From PGYU01 sp964637845 (GTDB taxonomy: Bacteria; Bacteroidota; Ignavibacteria; Kapaibacteriales; UBA2268): DNA of 23,406 nt. Positions 15,139-22,827 of the stretch are shown one piece after another. Within the stretch, counting starts at the first letter, position 1, and each line of letters starts with the position of its first letter. The notes under the pieces are model-generated. The model saw nothing but the letters and a program-made list of their open reading frames with translations, was not told the origin of the DNA and did not search any database. Location of the stretch: assembly GCA_964637845.1 (NCBI GenBank), contig CAZWXI010000046.1:1-23406 (forward strand), given 5' to 3'. The position numbers were made by a program, and so were the translations under genes.

Positions 15139-15159
15139 CGGATATTTTTCGGATATCCG
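15139..15159. terminator. Small hairpin between orphan gene and dehydrogenase
   Basis: CGGATAT (15139-15145) and ATATCCG (15153-15159) are perfect 7-bp arms around a 7-nt loop. The right half also contains the 10-bp palindrome CGGATATCCG. It lies 20 bp past the orphan gene's stop codon, where a terminator for the methyltransferase/orphan transcript would be expected. The bases that follow on the minus strand are not a clean T run. It could equally be a protein-binding site. Confidence 0.3.
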
Positions 15160-15179
15160 GAATGATAAAAGCACAAGAA

Positions 15180-15422
15180 CTAAACTTTAATGTCCAAGTA
15201 TCCCTTTTCGATTTGGTGTTGGGCAATTTGTTGGGCTTGTATAAGCGGTTGAGCTGACATCAGAAGTTGCATCAACTGCTTTTGTATGCTTAAATCGCCT
15301 GTGCCAACGGCTTCACGCAAAACTTCCTTGGCAAGTTCGTTCTGTACGGCAACGGGTTGAGATTCCTGCACCGGTGCAGGCGTACGTTCAATATTTGATG
15401 AATTCGGTTCTATTGTCATCAT
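15180..15422 (-). CDS. Hypothetical protein, 80 aa, Gln-rich helical
   Basis: I do not recognise this 80-aa protein. Residues 1-30 are polar and Pro/Gln/Ser-rich (MMTIEPNSSNIERTPAPVQE). The rest looks helical and glutamine-rich (QKQLMQLLMSAQPLIQAQQI, then QHQIEKGYLDIKV). There is no membrane segment or signal. The start at 15420-15422 is one of two adjacent ATGs preceded by AGG about 4 nt upstream. The frame extends 21 bases further upstream only to a TTG. The gene begins 13 nt after the methyltransferase stop and is probably in the same operon. Coding status rests on the ribosome-binding site and tight spacing. Confidence 0.55.
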   Translation of the reverse strand: MMTIEPNSSNIERTPAPVQESQPVAVQNELAKEVLREAVGTGDLSIQKQLMQLLMSAQPLIQAQQIAQHQIEKGYLDIKV

Positions 15423-15435
15423 TGCACCTGAAATT

Positions 15436-16287
15436 TTACGCAATATAACTCAAAAATGAATATGATACAAATGATTTTTGCAAAATAAATGACGATTCGG
15501 TGCAAAAAATCGAATTAAAAGGGAAGAAATTCAAAAATTGTGGATTTTTCAGTGCAGGAATGCCAAATTTGGCTTTATATACGGGGCGGATTAAATAATA
15601 TTCTTCTTTGAAAATACGGAGCCGGGATTTTTCTATTGCTTGCTTGAATTTACGGGGGGTTAGTCTTATATGTCGTAATCGCAAGACTTCTTGGCGGTCC
15701 TGGGAACGTCCCGAACTGATTGCATTTACGAACATATTTTTTGGCAGATAATGTAAGTAAGGTAATTTTGTGATGAAATTACCTGCCAATGTATGCTGAT
15801 GTCCTCCAAACGGAGAATAATAAGACGGGAAGCTTACGTATAGAAATCCGCCCGGTTTCATAATTTTTCGTATGTTTATAAGTGCAGTATAAGCTGATTC
15901 GAGATGCTCAATGACGTCCCGAAGTATGACCAAGTCGTACCTGTTGAGCCATTCTTGGAGAGGCTCTTCGGTTATTATGTCATGAGAGGAGTATTTAACG
16001 TCCAATCCTGTAATTTTCGTAATATATTCGCCCGTTTTGATTCTTTCGACGGCGATATCGGTCCCGACTGCTTCCGATGCTCCGGCTTCGGCTAAGGCAT
16101 GCAATACACCGCCTTCTGCAGAGCCGATTTCGGCTACTTTGTCTCCGCATTTGAAAATGCCTTTTTCGAGCATCAAGGGGACAATTGTGCTCACACCGAG
16201 GTCATACATATATCCCCAATAGTATTTATCGCTATCGGATAAATCGCTTGCCAAGACTGTCGTTTTTACTTTGCTAATTTCGTTCAT
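15436..16287 (-). CDS. Class I SAM-dependent methyltransferase
   Basis: This 283-aa protein has the Rossmann methyltransferase core. Motif I is KVAEIGSAEGGVLHALAEAG (50-69), followed by the acidic residue Asp77 in GTDIAVERI that would bind the SAM ribose. Motif IV is YDLVILRDVIEHLE (117-130), and the post-core segment is MKPGGFLYVSFPSYYSPFGG. This is the Methyltransf_11/23 type, common in UbiE-like and glycan-modifying enzymes; the substrate cannot be read from the sequence. The C-terminal half (about 200-283) is basic and aromatic with no known motif. I chose the ATG at 16285-16287 over a TTG two codons upstream. The gene diverges from the GT4 gene across a 64-bp gap, so a role in glycan modification is possible but inferred. 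Confidence 0.85.
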   Translation of the reverse strand: MNEISKVKTTVLASDLSDSDKYYWGYMYDLGVSTIVPLMLEKGIFKCGDKVAEIGSAEGGVLHALAEAGASEAVGTDIAVERIKTGEYITKITGLDVKYSSHDIITEEPLQEWLNRYDLVILRDVIEHLESAYTALINIRKIMKPGGFLYVSFPSYYSPFGGHQHTLAGNFITKLPYLHYLPKNMFVNAISSGRSQDRQEVLRLRHIRLTPRKFKQAIEKSRLRIFKEEYYLIRPVYKAKFGIPALKNPQFLNFFPFNSIFCTESSFILQKSFVSYSFLSYIA

Positions 16288-16979
16288 GTACAATAATTAA
16301 TTTTAACTTCGTAAGTTACGATTGTATGAAACTATAATTGCTTTAAGCGACATGAAAACAGCATATCTCTCGACTTTTTACCCCTTTAGGGGCGGAATAG
16401 CCCAGTTCAATGAAAATTTACTAATGGAATTTGCCAAATCCAACGAAGCAAAGGCTTTTACCTTTACTACACAGTATCCAGATTTTCTTTTTCCGGGTAA
16501 AAGTCAGTTTGTCGATGTTTCTACCCCAAAGCCGGTAGATATGCCTTGCAGGATTCTGAGTACAGTCAATCCGCTCTCGTATTTTACCGCCGCGAGCAAA
16601 CTGAATAAGTTTGCTCCCGATATCCTGCTCTGCAAATTCTGGGTACCGTTTCTGTCGCCGTCGCTTGGGACCGTAGCCCGATTGCTTAAATCTAAAACCG
16701 CTAAAATCGCCATACTTGATAATGTCGTTCCTCATGAGAGAAGAATCGGCGATAATGCTCTAATTAAATACTTTTTAAATGCTTATGACGGATTTGTCGT
16801 TATGAGCGAAGCCGTCAAAAATGATTTGCTCAAATTTAAGCCCAATGCTCAATTCATACATGTGCCGCATCCACTTTATGACCACTTCGGCAAGCGATAT
16901 ACCAAAGGTGAAGCGAGAAGAAGATTTGGAATTTCGTCTGATAAAAAAGTGCTGTTGTTTTTCGGTTTTATTCGTCGCT

Positions 16980-17059
16980 TGAAAATGCCTCAATAAGCAA
17001 ATCCAACCCTTTGTAGCGACGAATAAAAGTGCTGTTGTTTTTCGGTTTTATTCGTCGCT
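16980..17059 (+). repeat. 80-bp insertion flanked by a 35-bp direct repeat
   Basis: The 35 bases at 16945-16979 recur exactly at 17025-17059, offset by 80 bp. Between them lies an inverted copy of the following coding sequence. The insertion contains no gene of its own. Its length is not a multiple of three, so it breaks the glycosyltransferase frame. Confidence 0.95.
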
Positions 17060-17093
17060 ACAAAGGGTTGGATTTGCTTATTGAGGCATTTTC
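16981..17093. repeat. Perfect 48-bp inverted repeat, 17-bp spacer
   Basis: Arm 16981-17028 is the exact reverse complement of 17046-17093, with 17 bp (17029-17045) between them. The right arm is normal glycosyltransferase coding sequence. The left arm is the inverted extra copy. Such a long palindrome would extrude as a hairpin and is usually unstable in cells. Confidence 0.97.
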
Positions 17094-17582
17094 GAAATTA
17101 AGTGACGAATATCATTTGGTGATTGCGGGCGAACCTTACGAGCCATATGCCGAGTATTCAGATTTGATTAAAAGATTAAAAATTGGCGAAAGGGTCACTC
17201 AGATGATTCATTTCATCGGAGATGATGATGTGAGATTGCTTTTTTCGGCATCGGATGTTTGCGTTTTACCTTACCGTTCTGCAACTCAAAGCGGTATTGT
17301 TGGAATTGCTTATCATTTCGATTTACCTTTGATTGCTACGGATGTAGGCGGGCTACGTGAAGTGATTGAGCCATACGGTACGGGTATAATGAGCGATAAG
17401 GCGACGCCCGAAGCAATTGCCGGAGCAATTGTCGAGTTTTTTTCTTCTGATATAAATCAATTCTCCAAGAGTATAGAGAGGTATAAGGAATTGGCAAATT
17501 GGTCGAATTTTGCTCAAAAAATAATAGAATTATATAATCTAATCGTTAAAAATCGTCGTTAATAATTTTTAGGATATAAATT

Positions 17583-18422
17583 TTGAATAATAACATCAAA
17601 TTACTCTTCATAGGTGATGTGGTAGGGACAGCAGGATACGAGTTCTTATTGAGGAATTTGAAAATGATGATTGTTTCCTATGGAGCAAATTTCGTAGTTG
17701 TAAACGGCGAGAATATAGACAACGGGAAAGGTCTTACCGAAGAACATGCAAATGAGATTTTTGCTCTTGGGGCAGACGTAATTACAACGGGGAATCATGT
17801 TTGGGATAATTGGAAATCGCGACCTTTGTTGGCAAATAACGATTGTGTACTCAGACCTTATAATTATCCGCCCGGCAACATAGGCAGGAGTTACAAAATT
17901 GTCGAAAAAGACGATTTTAAGGTTGCCGTAGCACAGCTCCAAGGCAGAACTTACATGCAATCGATAGATTGTCCGTTCCGAGCTGCCGACTATATGCTCA
18001 AAGGTATAAGTGAAAAAACGCACATAATAATCGTTGATTTTCATGCAGATGCCACAGCAGAAAAAGTAGCTATGGGGTGGCACTTGGACGGACGAGTATC
18101 GGCTGTTATCGGAACTCATTCGCATGTACCGACTGCAGATGCCACAATACTGATGAACGGTACAGCTTATATATCTGATGTCGGTATGACGGGGGCTTAT
18201 GATTCGGTCTTAGGTATGAGGAAAGACATTGCTCTAAAAAGGTTGATTTTACAGACTATGCAAAAGTACGAGCAGGCGACCGACGATGTGAAATTATGCG
18301 GTGTTGTCGTCGAGATTGACTCTTCTTCGGGGCAGGCATTATCAATTGAGCAGGTGATATATCCCAAATTTATTACGTCGATGTTTGAACAAATGAGTGA
18401 CAATGAAGATGAGCAAAGTTAA
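17583..18422 (+). CDS. ymdB: YmdB-family metallophosphoesterase
   Basis: This 279-aa protein belongs to the TIGR00282/YmdB family of binuclear metal phosphodiesterases. In B. subtilis, YmdB hydrolyses 2',3'- and 3',5'-cyclic nucleotides and affects biofilm choice. The metal ligands recalled for that protein are all present at a constant +4 offset: Asp12 (FIGDVVG), Glu43/Asn44 (NGENIDNGKG), Asn71 (TTGNHVWD), His154 (VDFHADATAEK), and His179/His181 (GTHSHVPTAD). It starts with TTG at 17583-17585, 20 nt after the glycosyltransferase stop. AGGA lies about 10 nt upstream. Its 3' end overlaps asd by 14 bp. It is cytoplasmic; activity is inferred from the intact site. Confidence 0.93.
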   Translation: MNNNIKLLFIGDVVGTAGYEFLLRNLKMMIVSYGANFVVVNGENIDNGKGLTEEHANEIFALGADVITTGNHVWDNWKSRPLLANNDCVLRPYNYPPGNIGRSYKIVEKDDFKVAVAQLQGRTYMQSIDCPFRAADYMLKGISEKTHIIIVDFHADATAEKVAMGWHLDGRVSAVIGTHSHVPTADATILMNGTAYISDVGMTGAYDSVLGMRKDIALKRLILQTMQKYEQATDDVKLCGVVVEIDSSSGQALSIEQVIYPKFITSMFEQMSDNEDEQS

Positions 18423-19383
18423 TGTTGCGATAGTCGGAGCTGGCGGTCTTGTCGGGCGAACTATGCTGAAAGTGCTTGAAGAGCAGAAATTTCCTGTGGA
18501 TAAGCTCGGGTTGTTCGCAAGCGAGAGGTCTGCGGGTACTGAGATGGAATTCAAGGGAACAAGACATAAAATTGATTTGCTTAAATCCGAAGTTTTTGAA
18601 AACTATGATATAGCATTATTTTCAGCTGGTGGGGCTATCGCTAAGGAATACGCACCGATTGCCGCAGAGGCAGGTTGTATCGTGATAGATAACAGCAGTT
18701 GCTGGCGGATGGCTCCCGATGTACCTTTAATCGTACCTGAGGTGAACCCCGAACATTTACAAGGTCATAATGGCATCATAGCTAATCCGAATTGCTCGAC
18801 TATTCAGCTTGTTGTTGCTCTTAAGCCATTACAAGAAAAATACGGGTTGAAGCGAGTCGTATGCTCGACATATCAATCTATATCAGGTGCGGGCAATAAA
18901 GGCGTTGCAAAGCTGATGAATGAATTGACGGGCGAAGGAACTGATGACAAACCAATAGCTTACAGCGTACTGTTCCATCCGTTTGAAGATGACGGATTCA
19001 CGGTCGAGGAAAATAAAATGCTCCGCGAGACGAGGAAAATTCTTGGCGAAGATAATCTCCCATTGGCTTTTACTTGTGTTAGGGTGCCTACTCTCGGGGG
19101 ACACTGCGAGTCGATAAACGTAGAATTGCAAAATGATTTCGAAATAGACGACATTCGATTTCTATTTGCAAATTCGAACGGTATTGTGCTGATGGATGAC
19201 ATAAAACGCGATTTATATCCTACTCCCGCAATTACAAGTGATTCGGACCTTGTTTATGTGGGGAGGATTCGTCGTGACCGTTCTGTCGGAAATGGCTTGT
19301 ATCTATGGGTAGTTGCCGATAATTTACGAAAAGGCGCTGCAACCAATGCTGTGCAAATAGCTTGGTTGCTTCTGAATAAATAA
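18409..19383 (+). CDS. asd: Aspartate-semialdehyde dehydrogenase
   Basis: This enzyme reduces aspartyl phosphate to aspartate-4-semialdehyde with NADPH, in the pathway to lysine/diaminopimelate, threonine and methionine. The 324-aa length is typical. Visible are the NADP-binding VAIVGAGGLVGRTML (6-20), VIDNSSCWRMAPDVPL near 92, the catalytic Cys129 in ANPNCSTIQ, STYQSISGAGNKG (153-165), and His232 in GGHCESINVEL, the acid/base residue region. I chose the ATG at 18409. ATG 18403 and GTG 18397 are in-frame alternatives. All three lie inside the end of ymdB, so the two genes are probably coupled. The stop codon directly abuts the mrpG stop on the other strand. Confidence 0.96.
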   Translation: MSKVNVAIVGAGGLVGRTMLKVLEEQKFPVDKLGLFASERSAGTEMEFKGTRHKIDLLKSEVFENYDIALFSAGGAIAKEYAPIAAEAGCIVIDNSSCWRMAPDVPLIVPEVNPEHLQGHNGIIANPNCSTIQLVVALKPLQEKYGLKRVVCSTYQSISGAGNKGVAKLMNELTGEGTDDKPIAYSVLFHPFEDDGFTVEENKMLRETRKILGEDNLPLAFTCVRVPTLGGHCESINVELQNDFEIDDIRFLFANSNGIVLMDDIKRDLYPTPAITSDSDLVYVGRIRRDRSVGNGLYLWVVADNLRKGAATNAVQIAWLLLNK

Positions 19384-19800
19384 TTAATCTTTCGCTGATG
19401 CATCGCGAGGGTAAGGTACTTTGTCTTCACTACTGTATTGTTGGCTGTATAAAACGTGTTCTACGGGATTGAATTTGCCTTCCAATTCATTAATTACGGA
19501 TTTTTCCCACATCGGAATGCCGTCGAAATATGCGGCTCTGCCGATAAGGTGAGCTCCGACGGGTGCGGTAAGCAAAAGAAATATTATCGTAATCACTGCA
19601 CGGGTCAATATGCCAACTTCCTCGAAGTAGAGTGCCGTGCCGAATAGGATATTGCCGACACCGAGAGTAGCGGCTTTAGTCGTGGCGGACATTCGCATAT
19701 AGATGTCGGGCATTCGGACAAGTCCGAGCGATGATATCAGGATAAATATCGAACCCGTCAGTATCAATATAGCACTGATTATGTCAATGATTTCCGTCAT
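19384..19800 (-). CDS. mrpG: Na+/H+ antiporter subunit G
   Basis: This is the last gene of the mrp operon (138 aa), a small membrane subunit of the antiporter. Three hydrophobic segments are evident: about 6-28 (IISAILILTGSIFILISSLG), 43-60 (KAATLGVGNILFGTALYF) and 67-88 (TRAVITIIFLLLTAPVGAHL). The motif RMSATTKAATLGVG and the APVGAHLIGRAAYFDGI stretch are typical for MnhG/PhaG. A charged tail of about 45 residues follows. The gene overlaps mrpF by 4 bp. Its stop codon sits flush against the asd stop. Confidence 0.93.
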   Translation of the reverse strand: MTEIIDIISAILILTGSIFILISSLGLVRMPDIYMRMSATTKAATLGVGNILFGTALYFEEVGILTRAVITIIFLLLTAPVGAHLIGRAAYFDGIPMWEKSVINELEGKFNPVEHVLYSQQYSSEDKVPYPRDASAKD

Positions 19801-20069
19801 TGTTTGGTTCTCCTTTCCAAATAATACGCAAAAGCTGCAGTCCCCAAGAAAGCTAACAAAGCTATTATTATACCTACGTCGAGTACTGTCGTCGAATTAG
19901 AAATAATTGCATATACCGCTATAAAACCGATTGCTGTTGTCATAATCAGGTCCAGTGTGACTACTCTATCCTCCAAACTTGGACCAATCGCAAGCCGATA
20001 AAGCATGAGAAAAATCGAGATAATGATAATTGGTAGTGAAATTGTTATGGCAATTTCGACGAAGCTCAT
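19797..20069 (-). CDS. mrpF: Na+/H+ antiporter subunit F
   Basis: This is a 90-aa integral membrane protein with three predicted helices: about 4-26, 36-55 and 62-84. The family segment YRLAIGPSLEDRVVTLDLI (24-42) and the ending IALLAFLGTAAFAYYLERR mark it as MnhF/PhaF. It overlaps mrpE and mrpG by 4 bp each, which indicates coupled translation. It functions only as part of the multisubunit antiporter. Confidence 0.92.
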   Translation of the reverse strand: MSFVEIAITISLPIIIISIFLMLYRLAIGPSLEDRVVTLDLIMTTAIGFIAVYAIISNSTTVLDVGIIIALLAFLGTAAFAYYLERRTKQ

Positions 20070-20539
20070 CTCAATATCTCCAATAATTTTCGTTCCAAAC
20101 CCGATTTAAGCTCTTTTTTGTATTCTTCGGGGTCATCGAGGTACATTGCATGCACGTAAAGTATTTTTTTGTCATCTGATGTATCGATGCTGAGTGTGCC
20201 GGGGGTCATGGTAATTAAATTTGCCAAGAGAGTAATCTCAAGGTCGGTCCTGACATCCAAAGGTAGGGCAATAATACCGGGTTTCATGCTGTGTTTAATT
20301 GTCAGAATGTCAGAGGCTACTTTGAGATTAGCGACAATGAGTTCTTTGATGAAATACAAAATAAAGAGGAAAATTTTGGGTAATCTGACAAAGTATCTTG
20401 TCTTGTAAATTGCATTTCGAGATATGAATAATATAATATAGCCGATAAGAATGCCTTGGATGAAATTCGTAAAGTGCAAGTTTCCCGTAAGCAAAGTCCA
20501 AATAATTCCGAGTATGAGATTAAGCAACAAAAAACCCAT
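20066..20539 (-). CDS. mrpE: Na+/H+ antiporter subunit E
   Basis: This 157-aa subunit carries hydrophobic segments near residues 3-17, 23-40 and 52-70. A cytoplasmic-type domain follows, with the characteristic VRTDLEITLLANLITMTPGT (96-115). That segment and the following LSIDTSDDKKILYVHAMYLDD are typical for MnhE/PhaE. A single base separates it from mrpD, and it overlaps mrpF by 4 bp. Subunit E is needed for antiporter assembly or stability in characterised Mrp systems. Confidence 0.93.
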   Translation of the reverse strand: MGFLLLNLILGIIWTLLTGNLHFTNFIQGILIGYIILFISRNAIYKTRYFVRLPKIFLFILYFIKELIVANLKVASDILTIKHSMKPGIIALPLDVRTDLEITLLANLITMTPGTLSIDTSDDKKILYVHAMYLDDPEEYKKELKSGLERKLLEILR

Positions 20540-20540
20540 G

Positions 20541-22061
20541 CTATCTGCCTCCTAATACTGCGTTAATATAATACTGAGGATTTGCCAATTGTTCGCCAGT
20601 CATTTGTGCAAAATCGAATGCCGGCCCTGCGAATAAACTCAGCAGGAGAATAACAAATATCATAAAAATTGCGGGCGAGTAAAGCAGGTATTTGCGTTCG
20701 AGAGGGATTTTCATGAATTTATTCTCTGTTTCGCTTGGGACTTTTTCGTCTTGCCAGAAGACATAGTTCCATATTTTCGTCATTGAATACAGAGTAAGAA
20801 GACTGACGAACAGGGATAACCCTACTATAAAGTATTGTTCTATGCGAAATCCAGCCATTGCAACAGTAAGTTTTGCCCAAAATCCGGCAAATGGAGGTAT
20901 CCCCGATAGTGTGAACGCTGAAATCAGGAAAAGCAAACTGACTGACGGATAGCGTTTGAATATGCCACCGAGCGCATCGAGCTTGTACGTTCCTTTTATC
21001 TTTTCTACTATGCCGCTGATGAAAAACAGGTTCGTTTTCGTGATAATGTGATATACAATATAGAATATGCCTGCGGCAAAGGCGAAGGGTGTCATCAGTC
21101 CCAATGCCATAACCATATAACCGACCTGACTGACAATGTGGAATGAGAGTATGCGGCGGAAATCATTTTGAGCGGCGGCTCCAAGTACGCCCGTGAGCAT
21201 AGTCAAACCCGCAATTACAAGGATTATCGTGCTGATAAATTCGTTGTTGATATCGAAAATTAAGGTGAATACGCGATACATGGCATATACGCCGACTTTT
21301 GTCAAAAGCCCTGCAAATAGAGCGGATACAGCAACCGGTGGTGTGTGATATGATGCGGGTAACCATGAAAACAGCGGGAAAACAGCGGATTTTATACCAA
21401 ATGACACTAAAAACATCATCGCAACAACAGTTACAAGTCCTTTATCTTCGAGCAGTTGGATTTTTACCGCGAGGTCAGCCATATTTAGTGTGCCAGTTAA
21501 GCCGAACAAAATGCCGACAGCCGAAAGGAATATCATTGAGGAAATGAGGTTCAACGTAACGTATTTGACGGCTCCTTCTAATTGTTCCTGCTTTCCGCCT
21601 AGGGCAAGCAATACAAATGAAGAAATTAGCATCACTTCGAACCATACGTAAAGGTTGAATATATCACCGGTCAGGAATGAGCCATTCACACCCATAAGTA
21701 AGACTTGGAGCAAGGGATAGAAGAAATGTTGCTCGTTCTTCTTGTCAACGGTGACCAAAGAATAAAAGGCAACGGCAAATCCCATCAGTCCGGACATAAG
21801 CACCATTATGGCGGAAAAATTATCAGCCACAAGCACAATTCCGTAAGGTATTTTCCATCCGCCCACAGCTACGATTTGAATGCCGTTGATGTATATTGTC
21901 GCAAGCAGGATAATCGAAGCGATTAGTTCAGTACTTCCGGCAATTATATTGAGCAGACGCTGGGAATGGAGGTTTTTCCATGTGAACAGCATCAGTATCG
22001 CAAATGAGAGCGGCAACAAAACAGGCATCAGTATAATCAGTTCTATATCGAATTGTGTCAT
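20541..22061 (-). CDS. mrpD: Na+/H+ antiporter subunit D (NuoN/NuoL-like)
   Basis: This 506-aa polytopic protein, with roughly 14 hydrophobic helices, is homologous to the proton-pumping subunits of complex I. It forms one ion path of the Mrp antiporter. The key charged residues in membrane helices are present: Glu142 in LYVWFEVMLISSF and Lys224 in FGIKSAVFPLFSWLPASYHT. From memory these correspond to Glu137 and Lys219 of B. pseudofirmus MrpD; both show the same +5 offset. Other family marks are FHIVSQVGYMVMALG and FTLSGIPPFAGFWAK. It overlaps mrpC by 4 bp. Confidence 0.97.
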   Translation of the reverse strand: MTQFDIELIILMPVLLPLSFAILMLFTWKNLHSQRLLNIIAGSTELIASIILLATIYINGIQIVAVGGWKIPYGIVLVADNFSAIMVLMSGLMGFAVAFYSLVTVDKKNEQHFFYPLLQVLLMGVNGSFLTGDIFNLYVWFEVMLISSFVLLALGGKQEQLEGAVKYVTLNLISSMIFLSAVGILFGLTGTLNMADLAVKIQLLEDKGLVTVVAMMFLVSFGIKSAVFPLFSWLPASYHTPPVAVSALFAGLLTKVGVYAMYRVFTLIFDINNEFISTIILVIAGLTMLTGVLGAAAQNDFRRILSFHIVSQVGYMVMALGLMTPFAFAAGIFYIVYHIITKTNLFFISGIVEKIKGTYKLDALGGIFKRYPSVSLLFLISAFTLSGIPPFAGFWAKLTVAMAGFRIEQYFIVGLSLFVSLLTLYSMTKIWNYVFWQDEKVPSETENKFMKIPLERKYLLYSPAIFMIFVILLLSLFAGPAFDFAQMTGEQLANPQYYINAVLGGR

Positions 22062-22414
22062 CCGTTCAGCCTGTCTGTCGATTTTAAACTGTTAATATCG
22101 TCATTGCCAATCATTTGGTATGCTTTTTTGAATAAAACGATTGCAAATGCCTGCACACCAAAGCCGATTACGATAGCTGTCAGTATTAGCGCTTGGGGTA
22201 GCGGTTCTGCGAATGGTTCTTGTGCAGTTTGAGCGCCTTCCTGTATGAATGCGGGAGCGCCCTTTGTTAGTCTACCGACATTGAAAATTAGCAAATTCGC
22301 AGCATGACTTAGAAACATCAATCCGAATATGACCTTCACCAAGCTTCGCCTGAGAACTAAATAGAAGCCCGCAGTGAAAAATACTCCGATTACGATTGCA
22401 AGAAGTAAGGTCAT
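22058..22414 (-). CDS. mrpC: Na+/H+ antiporter subunit C (NuoK-like)
   Basis: This 118-aa protein has three hydrophobic helices: about 3-21, 27-47 and 72-96. It has the NuoK-like segment FGLMFLSHAANLLIFNVGRL and the signature PLPQALILTAIVIGFGVQAF. The length is typical for MnhC/PhaC. It overlaps mrpB upstream and mrpD downstream by 4 bp each (ATGA-type), so translation is coupled along the operon. Confidence 0.95.
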   Translation of the reverse strand: MTLLLAIVIGVFFTAGFYLVLRRSLVKVIFGLMFLSHAANLLIFNVGRLTKGAPAFIQEGAQTAQEPFAEPLPQALILTAIVIGFGVQAFAIVLFKKAYQMIGNDDINSLKSTDRLNG

Positions 22415-22827
22415 GGCTGTACCTCTTCGGAAATCGTAAAAATTATTTTAAGGGATATCCCAATTACTACGACATATACTCCCAAGTCGAACAATAGGGG
22501 GCTACCCAATTTACCGAAAAGGGGGAATGTGTATTCACTCCATTGTCCCGTCATGAATGTTTCATAGTTGAAAAAGGCAAGAAATCCCGATGATAGAGAA
22601 AGCAACAGTCCGAATGCAATCAGATAAACGGGTTCGACTTTGAGCAATTTCTTTGCTTCTTCGACGCCGAAAGCGATTGAATAAAGGACATATGCCGCAG
22701 AAGCTACTAAACCGCCGACAAAACCTCCTCCCGGAGAATTATGCCCTCTGAATAGCAGGAAAAAAGAGAACAGCAACAGCATTGGCATCAAATATCGCGT
22801 GGCTGTTTGGAGAATTAACGATTTCAT
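22411..22827 (-). CDS. mrpB: Na+/H+ antiporter subunit B
   Basis: This 138-aa protein has four hydrophobic segments. Its hallmark is FRGHNSPGGGFVGGLVASAA (26-45), the MnhB/PhaB signature. A glycine-proline rich loop (MTGQWSEYTFPLFGKLGSPL) separates the last helices, and the protein ends ISLKIIFTISEEVQP. It overlaps mrpA by 4 bp and mrpC by 4 bp. In this operon B is a separate gene, not fused to A. Confidence 0.95.
   Translation of the reverse strand: MKSLILQTATRYLMPMLLLFSFFLLFRGHNSPGGGFVGGLVASAAYVLYSIAFGVEEAKKLLKVEPVYLIAFGLLLSLSSGFLAFFNYETFMTGQWSEYTFPLFGKLGSPLLFDLGVYVVVIGISLKIIFTISEEVQP

Larger units (their letters stand above)
16352..17562 (+). pseudogene. GT4-family glycosyltransferase, interrupted by 80-bp insertion
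   Basis: The gene encodes a GT-B glycosyltransferase, probably for surface polysaccharide. The N-terminal half starts MKTAYLSTFYPFRGGIAQFN and runs to FFGFIRR, where an inserted segment shifts the frame and ends translation at 16994-16996. The C-terminal half resumes at FFGFIRRYKGLDLLIEAFSK and keeps the donor-site region HLVIAGEP, FIGDDDVRLLFSASDV, LPYRSATQSGIVGIAYHFD and ATDVGGLREVIEPYGTG. The usual EX7E pair is replaced around TQSG, as in a known subset. Deleting 80 bp (16980-17059) joins both halves into 376 residues. The ATG at 16352 is preferred over the TTG at 16322. ymdB follows 20 nt later. Confidence 0.88.

Noticed and set aside
15072..15257. A plus-strand 61-aa frame with a lipobox-like LALAEC
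   Set aside because: It starts with TTG, has glutamate at the -1 position of the supposed lipobox, and overlaps the orphan gene antisense; coincidence is more likely.
16981..17093. Invertible DNA switch or inverted-repeat mobile element
   Set aside because: The segment between the arms is only 17 bp and carries no gene or recombinase site, and inversion would not restore the frame; only deletion of 80 bp does.
17029..17562. A separate glycosyltransferase gene starting with GTG at 17029
   Set aside because: The GTG lies inside the duplicated 35-bp repeat, has no ribosome-binding site, and the frame is the C-terminal half of the interrupted GT4 gene.
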